This document shows positions 21,181 through 28,818 of a stretch of 28,818 nt of DNA, in pieces; the first letter of the stretch is position 1; every line of letters begins with the position of its first letter. Below the pieces are notes generated by a model, which did no database searches, was not told where the DNA came from, and was given only the letters and a program-made list of their open reading frames with translations. The DNA comes from Trichoplax adhaerens (taxonomy: Eukaryota > Placozoa > Uniplacotomia > Trichoplacea > Trichoplacidae), in the NCBI RefSeq assembly GCF_000150275.1, contig NW_002061001.1:4062-32879 (forward strand), read 5' to 3'. A program made the position numbers and the translations under genes.

Positions 21181-21571
21181 ATAGGCTTGATAATTCAATA
21201 GCAATTGACAAGCTAGTTGACGAAATAGCCGGTTAACTAACTAAAAAGCGGTCTTCAGGCATCAGCCTTTTATAGCCTCGTCAGAAACACCTGGTTACAT
21301 ATAGAGTAAAACTATCCTTCTAAAGTTATAAGTACATTATCATATTAATCAAAGGTTAAACAGATTATATGAAGAAATGATAACGTCAATTCACACAAAT
21401 AGCATTTAATATTACTGCCTTAATAATTAAAGCGAGCTTACGCATCGTAATAAGTGGATATACACGAATCTGAGTCGCAGCATTGCATAAAACGGAATTT
21501 TCCAACATTATAAAATACTGTATACTGAAAGTCATATCAAGTTCTGTTTTTGCATCGATATGAATTAATTC

Positions 21572-21814
21572 TCATATATTTTCTTCAATGTTTGTTAATT
21601 CATTTATTGTTTCTAGTTTTTTATTAACGATATAAATAGGACATGGTATTTTTTCATTGGGTGGAGAGAGGGATTTTGCTCCTCTCTGTGCATAAACTAA
21701 ATATAAGTTATTAAATGCTGAACTATCAACACAATAAATTAGCTCTAACTTTAATCTAGTAAAAAGATAAGCTTTACTTACAAGTATTATATATAGTAAG
21801 TCGAAAATTACCAT
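21572..21814 (-). CDS. Possible small protein of 80 residues
   Basis: An ATG at 21814-21812 opens 80 codons to TGA. The first 25 residues are hydrophobic (MVIFDLLYIILVSKAYLF), like a signal or anchor. The rest is mixed and protein-like (VDSSAFNNLYLVYAQRG, SLSPPNEKIPCPIYIV, ETINELTNIEENI). A good acceptor (ctttttactag) falls inside the frame near 21760, so the stretch could instead be a final exon beginning LKLELIYC. I recognise no family. Frames of this length occur by chance in such AT-rich DNA; hence the low confidence. Confidence 0.25.
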   Translation of the reverse strand: MVIFDLLYIILVSKAYLFTRLKLELIYCVDSSAFNNLYLVYAQRGAKSLSPPNEKIPCPIYIVNKKLETINELTNIEENI

Positions 21815-21823
21815 TTTATACAA

Positions 21824-23550
21824 GATATATATCTACGTGATTGTAGTCCAACGTACAGGTATGTTGTAAACTTTGCATCTTCCAGATACTTTTATTCGTA
21901 TTTGCTTTATTTTATCTTCCTGTTTTTTGATCACCTGAATTTATTTCAGATTGAACCTATTAATGTTTTGAAGTGTAAATTTTTATACAAAGTGTATAGA
22001 ATCTAATAGCCTGTCATAGATTTTTGTACTCCATCAGCATATTAATCTCAATAAATATTGCTTGACCCTAATGTCTCATCCTTTGACCAATTCAACGCAG
22101 GCGATATGAATTACAAAACACCCTTTTATATTTTCGTATTATCACCATTTTGTCGCCCATTATCACTTCCATTCGAATGACTATACCGGAATTGCATTCT
22201 AACAATTTCTAATATAGCGCTTGCCATCCATCTAATATTAGCATCCCGTTGATATCAGTTCCTAGAACCTCACCATATCAAATATAGCTATCAACATAAG
22301 GAAATATAGCTATCATTACAATCAAATACAGGGACGATCGCTTTAAGAATAGTTAGAAAAATTGACTTTATGCTGACGTAAGTGTAGCAAGAAGTTATAT
22401 TCTATTACGGTCTGGGCCGTCATCAATGTTATTTTCATTAATTAATAGCTTGCTATTGCTCTTATTATTGTCAATAATTTATTGGGCTCTGCTATTCATT
22501 AATACGTTAAAAATAAGTTTACTCTAGGAAAATGGATATGAATGATTATACTAGAGCTGCATCAGGCGATATCAAAGAGAAGTAAGTCGCAAGTATCTGA
22601 CGAAGAATATATTCTTCCGTTATGGCTCTATATAGTAGTACTCTTTCTACTACGTACAGAGTAACGTGATTCCGGAAAAAGCTTTAGAATTGGCAGTTGA
22701 GTGGCAGTTGAACATAAAATGCGATTTACTAGGTTATCAAGTAACTTTGAAACTCTGTAGATAGCTGAAATGATCATTTTTGAATTCCAGTAGAGTTATA
22801 AGTGCGTATTATCTCTTAACTTTCTCGAATTATCATGAACTTATTGACAAATATTGAAGCCTACTATTTGTAAATTTTAAAGTTGCGTGTAAGGTTCTGT
22901 TAATATGTACCAATATTGCTACTTTGTGAGTCCCTCGTTCGGCTTTTCAACGACATTTTGATGGCTTTACTCTTCCAGTCTTCGTCTACAACAGTACATT
23001 AATGATTACACTTACTTTAAAAGAGCATTTTATGTAGTTAGCAAACTCTTTTCGTCAAACTTAATTGTATCAATTTTATATTTCACACTCGGCTTGAATA
23101 CTATGAAGCTATATAGCAATATAGAGTTTTCTGTAAAATTTCACATAGAATTTAGATATCATGGTGTAAAGCACAATGATATTTAGTGTTTCTCATTTGC
23201 ATTTAGTTCAGGCTATGCGATTGCACTTCTATATTACAGTTTAGCATGTTATTACACAAACTACTTACTGTTTAGACCATCAATGGCAGTTAATCACCCA
23301 GGTATGGTCTACCATAGTAGCAATAAAACTGTAGGCCAATTTATTATTTGAAAGCAATCAAGGTGATTGATTTCATAAGAGAAGTAATTCTATATTCCGC
23401 TGTGAGAGAGTTTCATCACAAACTGATGCTAGCTAAGAACATGATATAGCATACTAATTTAGCTAAAAATATGAGACTAGCAACAGTTGAAACTTTTTTA
23501 CCTTAATAACTAAGAGTAGATTACCTCTAGTAATTGCCACAAGCTCTCCG
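21824..23550. other. No gene or recognised element
   Basis: Only short open frames are present on both strands. The one local structure noted is an 11-bp near-perfect direct repeat (tggcagttgag / tggcagttgaa) at about 22690-22711. Shared words with the array to the right (gttgaaac near 23485) suggest a diverged outlying unit of that repeat. Confidence 0.4.
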
Positions 23551-23559
23551 TAAATATGG

Positions 23560-24835
23560 TGAAACTTGGAGATTATAGAGATTTGCATGTTTGCTCGTTT
23601 CGCAAAAGTTGAAACGCAAACAGAATGGAGCTAAATAGTTTCTTAGATTCATTTCTGTACATCATTAGCTAAATTAGTATAGACCTAAATGCAATGCTGG
23701 ATGAGTTATAACGGTAACCAACAAGCTAACGGACGAATATAATAATAAAGTGTGTCTAATAATTTACATGAAAGTTGAAACACACGCAAAGTTAGAGCTA
23801 AATGCTTTCATGAATGCGTTACACGTATATTAAGCAAACACTATACTAACAAATAATAATACAGAGAAAGTGGATCTAAATAATTGAGTTGCCTGAAATT
23901 TGAAATAGGCACACAGCATTGGAGTTGAATGTATCATTAATGTATAACTAGATGAGTTATATGCCAAGCAACAATCTAACTTACGAATATTACAATATAA
24001 AGATTAGTATCTAAAAAGTTGTATAAAATCGAAGCATACCGTAAGGAATATTAGAGCTAAATGCATGACCGGGTGAGTTATATACTCGTACAAAATAATA
24101 GTCTAACTGACGAATGCAATGATGTAGAGAAGTGCATCTAAGAAACTGCATCAAATTGAAATGCATACAGTGTTAGAGCTATTTGTATGACTGGATGATT
24201 TATATACTAAACAAAATCCAAATGGACAAATGCGGTGATATAGAGAAGCATATCTTAGAAATTGCATAAGAATTGCAAAGCATATAGCGTAGACAGAGTA
24301 ATGTCGAGAAACTTAGTGTAACTTGCGTGAAAGTTGAAATGCATACAGTGTAGGAGCTAAAACCATTTACTGGCAGGGTTACATAGTATATTTAGCAAAA
24401 ACCTAATGAAGAAATCGAGTAAGTTACGAGAGGGTTAAAACGCACATGGTATGAAGCTAAATACATTGCTGGATGACTTGTAGATATACTAACAGTAAAT
24501 AAAAAACTATTGATCGAATAATTTTACATTGAGAAGAGCGTGTAATAATTTACATGACAGTTGGAACGCATACAGAGTTAACTGCATTACTAGATATACG
24601 CGTATGAATACTAAGTAATAACCTATCTGAGGAATACAATAATTAGGAATTTGCTTTTGTATTTTGTATGGAAATCAAAATACACACAATATTGGATCTA
24701 AATTATTTGCTGAACTAATTGCATACTAAGCTACAGTCTGTCTTATGAAACAATAACATAGACAAGTGCATCTAAAATTTGCATGAAAATTGAAAGGCAT
24801 ACTGTGTTGGAGATAAATACTTTACACTATGACTT
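23560..24835. repeat. Diverged ~120-bp tandem repeat array, about 10-11 units
   Basis: A recurring block of the form g-ttgaaa-cgcatacag-gttagagctaaatg is seen starting near 23608, 23774, 23899, 24028, 24155, 24272, 24333, 24432, 24560, 24673 and 24789. Spacings are 166, 125, 129, 127, 117, 61, 99, 128, 113 and 116. Between these blocks the units repeat words such as ctggatgagttatatact, aactgacgaat, tagagaagtgcatctaa and aatttgcatgaaa in fixed order. Identity between units is only moderate, and the short spacings indicate partial units. No open frame runs through the array. This is an old minisatellite or satellite-like tract, not a CRISPR array (units too long and too variable). Confidence 0.8.
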
Positions 24836-25477
24836 ATGGCTGAGATAGAAAGAACGTGTAGTGATTACGCTATCGCATTGGAGTAAATTGACTATACCAA
24901 CCTGGTAAGGATTGATGTCCCATTTCTATGTTAAAAAAGTAATTATGCAGCGCATGTAGGGTGTAGGAGAACAAATTCAATAGAGTTATTGTATCACTTT
25001 TTTCAAAACAAATTAAATCATTTATTATGAATAAAAAAATTAGAAGAGTTGTCAACATTTCAATCTATGAGCGTGTACAAAACTTATAGCATTTACTTTT
25101 TTTCTTAACAAAATGCTGTCAGAATATCATAGAAAGCAATAGTCTTGATATAAAATGATACGCTATCAGTGAAAAATTATCAAGCGTAGATCATTTAATT
25201 TCATTTCTATACCATTCTGTATCATAGGATACGCAAGTATGCTTCATCAATTCAACAATATAATATTGGTTTTGCGATATTCTATAAGTTTTATGAAGAA
25301 CGAAAATCCGGCTAATTTATTACGTTTGCAGGAATCTTATCAAATTAATACATTAGTTTTAAACATTGTTTGTCTAAAGAAGTATTTAAAACAGACGTAT
25401 AGTTGTAAATTGTAGATTATATCTTGTTTTAACGATTGCATTTTATCGATTGCTATCAAGAAACAGACACAAATCAG
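24836..25477. other. 3' flank of the 533-codon gene, no other gene
   Basis: No coding region is supported here on either strand. A 62-codon minus-strand open frame (25058-24870) is AT-driven. The segment should hold the 3' UTR of the minus-strand gene to its right; see the AATAAA at 25321-25316. Confidence 0.45.
25316..25321 (-). terminator. Candidate polyadenylation signal AATAAA
   Basis: TTTATT on the plus strand reads AATAAA on the minus strand, 157-162 bases beyond the TAA stop of the 533-codon gene. It is the first canonical hexamer below that stop that I noticed, but the motif is frequent in AT-rich DNA. Confidence 0.35.
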
Positions 25478-27079
25478 CTACTTAAGACTAAATTTAAGAA
25501 TTAAAATATCAAAAATTCTGCTAATGTCCTCCTTATTAAAATCTTGAAGGTGCTTTTTCATCATACTAGGCACTGGAGTGAAATTAGACCAGAAATAATT
25601 ATTAAAATGATCGTTTATAAATTCTACTATTGCCAACATCAAGCTTGAATGATCAAGCCCTAGTTTAATCATATCGATTTGATTTGAAAGCCAACAACTA
25701 TCAAAAAATTTAAAATACAATTTCATAATTGTACGGTCCACACAAATGGAGCAATCTGAAAATTTCAGTTTTAAACGACCGCCGGCTGAAGTTACCAAAG
25801 GGGACTTGTACTCTACCAGCGGGAAAACTTCTTGATCTTGGTAAGTTGTCTCAGATAAATTTAATTGACCAGGAATAAACTCTGCTCCTTCAATCATGTC
25901 ATCATCAATATATGGATAAACTTCATAATCGTTTTTAGCAACGTTGAAATAAATGGTTACTAAAGGATGTGATGCCATTAAACAAACTATAATAAATCGA
26001 CTGTGCTGTAAGGATGCTTTTATATCCGCTATACTATATATCAGATTATTCAATGCATTCTTCAATTTAATCACATACCCAGTTTGATATTCATAGTTTA
26101 TAATAAACCATTGCTTTTGGAAGCAAGTTACATCCATCATTTCTGTATTTGTTATACCAGTAGTTAGAATTGGAAGATTTTGAATGTTGATGGAATGCCA
26201 AGAATTATCCTTGAAGTCGTAATATTTTAGAGTCTTTCCTTTCAATATCTTTAGTTGTATAACTACTGGTCTATCATCAAAAGAAATTACTTTATGCATT
26301 TCTTCACCATTTAATAATACAATTAATTTGGTGGAACTTTCTCCAGTATTCAAATCTAAAATTTCAACATTTATCAGATGTTTACTACATGTTGCGAAAA
26401 TCATTCTGTTTTTATGAATACCGGTTGAATAATTATATGTTTTCATTTTCTCGAGATAATTCATAAATTGATAAGGATACATAATTTTGTATTTAGCTGA
26501 TGGTTTAGAATTATCCAAGTTGTGCAATACCATTCGGTTTTTCTCATCCATAGAGTAAAAAAAATGGGTAGTCCTAGTTATAATGCAATCACTCCCAGTA
26601 CGATGACTAGAAAGTTTATTATAGGTAAGATTGTGACTAAGTCCATCCGGAACTACAAACCATTTATTAAAGTTTGTATGCGAAGATTTGTTAGAGCATT
26701 CCGATAATACGACATCTAGATAATATATTCCAGTAACAAAAGGAAAACGCAGTGATAGTAATACATTTCTTACACCTTTGAAACTTTTCTTGGTGGTGAA
26801 ATTGAAGAACGCTGCAAAGCTGAATGTGTTGTAATAACCATAATCAGAATTCGTAGATGGTTTCCCTACTAGCTTCCTTAAAGCAATCAACCGATAAATA
26901 ACTTCCTCGACTACATCTGATGTTACTGTTAATTCAATTGTATTTGTAGTTATGTTTGGAAAAAAGTATTCCAATATTCTATAAAAACAGTAGAGTGTCT
27001 TGTCTAGACATCGAATTTCGATGCTTTCAGCAGTTTTCTCTTGCAGGAAGACAAATTTTGCTTTGGCATCAAGTCCCAT
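25478..27079 (-). CDS. Intronless gene for a 533-residue protein of unknown function, possibly kelch-like
   Basis: A single open frame of 533 codons runs from ATG (27079-27077) to TAA. An in-frame TAG 18 bases upstream and a G at +4 support this start. Length and normal amino-acid mix make chance very unlikely. No signal peptide or convincing membrane span is seen. Residues about 5-72 (CFYRILEYFFPN, TIELTVTSDVVEEVIYRL) have a helix-strand-helix look reminiscent of BTB domains. Residues 283-303 (LKYYDFKDNSWHSINIQNLP) fit a kelch-repeat strand pair (x-Y-D-x-x-x-N-x-W). Weaker beta-rich stretches lie at 236-280 and 365-400. A degenerate BTB-kelch substrate adaptor is therefore conceivable, but diagnostic Gly-Gly doublets are missing and I do not assign the family. 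Having no intron beside intron-rich neighbours suggests a retrocopy or a lineage-specific intronless family. Confidence 0.85.
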   Translation of the reverse strand: MGLDAKAKFVFLQEKTAESIEIRCLDKTLYCFYRILEYFFPNITTNTIELTVTSDVVEEVIYRLIALRKLVGKPSTNSDYGYYNTFSFAAFFNFTTKKSFKGVRNVLLSLRFPFVTGIYYLDVVLSECSNKSSHTNFNKWFVVPDGLSHNLTYNKLSSHRTGSDCIITRTTHFFYSMDEKNRMVLHNLDNSKPSAKYKIMYPYQFMNYLEKMKTYNYSTGIHKNRMIFATCSKHLINVEILDLNTGESSTKLIVLLNGEEMHKVISFDDRPVVIQLKILKGKTLKYYDFKDNSWHSINIQNLPILTTGITNTEMMDVTCFQKQWFIINYEYQTGYVIKLKNALNNLIYSIADIKASLQHSRFIIVCLMASHPLVTIYFNVAKNDYEVYPYIDDDMIEGAEFIPGQLNLSETTYQDQEVFPLVEYKSPLVTSAGGRLKLKFSDCSICVDRTIMKLYFKFFDSCWLSNQIDMIKLGLDHSSLMLAIVEFINDHFNNYFWSNFTPVPSMMKKHLQDFNKEDISRIFDILILKFSLK

Positions 27080-27153
27080 TTGTACTAACTTTCTTAACTA
27101 CTACACGATTTCATCACTATAAGATATTTGTCGATATTGTTCCTTCTGCAGAT

Positions 27154-27162
27154 CTTTATATA
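27154..27162 (-). promoter_or_regulatory. TATA-box-like element for the 533-codon gene
   Basis: On the minus strand the nine bases read TATATAAAG, a good match to TATAWAAR, lying 75-83 bases above the ATG at 27079. That leaves room for a start site about 30 bases below the box and a 5' UTR of about 45-50 bases. It is plausible by position only; AT-rich DNA yields such matches by chance. Confidence 0.4.
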
Positions 27163-27192
27163 TTTGAAAAATACTGTAGTATCATAGCTTAA

Positions 27193-28818
27193 TACAGTAA
27201 ATTGTACATTAAATTATCCATAAACTATCAAAGGTGATATAGATGGTTCAGGTAAGAACTTATGCGTCTAAATGCCTCGTTATTCTAATTTTGAAACATG
27301 TCTATGATACATTTATAGGCATATACGCTTGCTTTATAGTGTAAGTACCGTAATATGGAGTAATTTATCTCCATAAAATGAGAGACATATTACCATTTTT
27401 AGGGTAAATTACTGTATTTGGAGATATATCAAGATAAAGAAAGTATCTTTCAAAGCGTTTATGCAGTCTAAGCTAAACAACTATTGCCTCATATGTTGAA
27501 TTAAAAATATGAAAGAAAACTTAGGACTTTGTAGCATATTTAAAGATCCTAAATTAATAGTCCGGATAGTTCTCTAGGTCTTCTTAAAATAGGAAAGGGC
27601 CACAAGCTCAGGTGAGAACTTGTCTGTATAAATAAATTGTTCTAATTATAAGTCAGATAGTTTTTAAAGTCTTATTATAAAGACGTAATAATGGCTGACT
27701 GAGGTAATCAAAGGTTATCTAGGTACTATTTTGGTTCCAAGAAACACAGATAATATGCTACTTCTTTGAGTGATTAGCATTGGACCTCTAAAAGCAGAAA
27801 ATTTTGGAGTTTGTAAATGAGTCAAAAAGCTAGTTTATATTATTTTGTACTTAGAAAATGACAATTGAAATCCTATAGAGACGGAAAAGGATCTTAATTC
27901 TAGGCTCAGGGAGACACAGGACTTAAAGAGATACTCGGGACAATAAAAACTAACTGCAATTCTAAACCTGCCTCTACTTTCCTCTCGTAATTTGTGTATG
28001 GGATACATCGTCCAATGTGTATATTAGGAGAAATATCTACTGTATGATCTACCATGATATTCTAGATATACTAGCATTGGGGCAATATGCAATAGTAGTC
28101 AACAGCAGCATATAAATTATACTAACTCAATTTTGCGATGAGAAAATTAGCTAGGAAATGGATAAGGTGATAAGAAAAATAGGGCTTAAATAGTAAGTAT
28201 GGCAGTAACATAGATAGTATAAGATGAAAAGTTGACAAAGGTTAAAGCGAGACGCTAAGCTAAGAAATCAGCGATTGAAGTGGTAGTTGATTGAAAAGCA
28301 AACAATTGTGACTGCTGAGTATAGGGAATTTAATATCTATACTAGATGTATTAAAGATATAACGAATAGTATGGAAGTAAATAAAATATAATAAAATGAC
28401 TATAAGTTATTTACAAATACCGTTATAAAAGTGTTCTAGACGAACGAGAAGTATTAAAAGAGAAGGTTTAACATACGAATAAAACGATGACGAACTAGGA
28501 ACGAAACATGCAATGCTAGTGACTGTATAAATTCATGCGTACAAGCACCATTACTAATATTAGCTGCGTTTGTCAAGGTTTTGGGATCTTAATTTGCGAA
28601 ATAATTTCAGCACTATTATATACTCCGTTCATACTTAGAAACAGATAATCAATGTTGATCATACTTTACATTAATACCGCTTATGTAGAAAGTAAGATAA
28701 TACTTTTAGAGAAGTGCTTGAATTATAACGGATAAGAAAGCGTGTTCTTGTAGAAATAGTTGGAAGGCATCCAATTTTACTATATACGAATTACCCACAA
28801 AGTGCGGGTATTCAATTC
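27193..28818. other. Right-end region, diverged repeats only
   Basis: No gene is supported. Two copies of a roughly 55-bp word set (ca-ggt-agaact and ttctaatt) lie at 27245-27300 and 27605-27660, 360 bases apart, suggesting an old duplication. A 7-bp stem with an 8-base loop (tatggag/ctccata) lies at 27354-27375. From about 28138 to 28500 the plus strand is clearly purine-rich, without an open frame. Confidence 0.4.
27245..27660. repeat. Imperfect direct repeat with 360-bp spacing
   Basis: Copy 1 (27245-27300) and copy 2 (27605-27660) share gttca/gctca, ggtaagaact/ggtgagaact, then t-t-gt-ta-aaat and ttctaatt. Similarity fades outside about 55 bp, so whether the whole 360 bp was duplicated is uncertain. 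Confidence 0.4.

Larger units (their letters stand above)
14832..21561. other. Long region without convincing genes
   Basis: The first 60 bases above gene C match the gene B upstream region. Beyond that, 6.7 kb contains only short open frames expected by chance in AT-rich DNA, a 116-bp direct repeat pair (16965-17193), a hairpin cluster (21019-21180) and two weak minus-strand coding-like islands between about 18990 and 19545, listed separately. A plus-strand frame of 83 codons at 15497-15748 and an opposing minus-strand open stretch over the same bases cancel each other as evidence. No tRNA, rRNA or transposon end was recognised. Confidence 0.45.

Noticed and set aside
23560-24835. CRISPR-like array
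   Set aside because: Units are about 120 bp, diverged throughout and without short identical repeats separated by unique spacers; the window is eukaryotic in style.
26956-27192. Plus-strand open frame of 78 codons
   Set aside because: Antisense to the start of the 533-codon gene.
27870-27950. Plus-strand charged stretch (IETEKDLNSRLRETQDL)
   Set aside because: Only about 25 codons between stops and no context; not enough to call a gene.

Overview
The window looks like nuclear DNA of a small-genome animal. It is AT-rich (roughly one third G+C by eye). Its clearest genes are split into many small exons with GT..AG borders. They encode extracellular EGF, immunoglobulin-like and fibronectin type III (FN3) domains plus single membrane spans. 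A placozoan or other early-branching animal would fit; this is inference from composition and gene style, not a sequence match.

Minus strand, about 0.4-14.8 kb: a tandem family of three related genes, all read right to left. Gene A (392-5854, continuing past the left edge) is a large type I membrane receptor-like protein: signal peptide, four EGF domains, two Ig-like domains, four FN3 domains, a membrane span and the start of a cytoplasmic tail. Domain order resembles Tie/Tek-type receptor tyrosine kinases, but the intracellular domain lies outside the window. Genes B (8586-9932) and C (13804-14831) are miniature relatives. Each has a signal-peptide exon, one EGF exon of the gene A first-EGF type and a 203-nt exon with a membrane span. 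B has a 43-residue tail. C stops two codons into the matching exon. Introns and flanks of B and C are also alike, so this is segmental duplication. A receptor beside two membrane-tethered single-EGF proteins built from its own N-terminal exons is the most interesting system here.

Plus strand, 10.66-11.78 kb, between B and C: a mobile-element graveyard. A Helitron/PIF1 helicase C-terminal fragment is followed directly by a frameshifted Ty3/gypsy integrase C-terminus.

14.8-25.4 kb: mostly without recognisable genes. It holds a 116-bp repeat dimer, a cluster of short hairpins near 21.0-21.2 kb, a diverged ~120-bp tandem repeat array at 23.6-24.8 kb, and a few weak coding-like islands.

25478-27079, minus: one intact intronless gene of 533 codons, unrecognised, with a kelch-like motif and a possible degenerate BTB-like start. 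A TATA element lies upstream and an AATAAA downstream. The right end (27.2-28.8 kb) shows only diverged repeats.

All exon borders were placed by hand from splice signals, reading phase and domain continuity. No transcript or database search was available.
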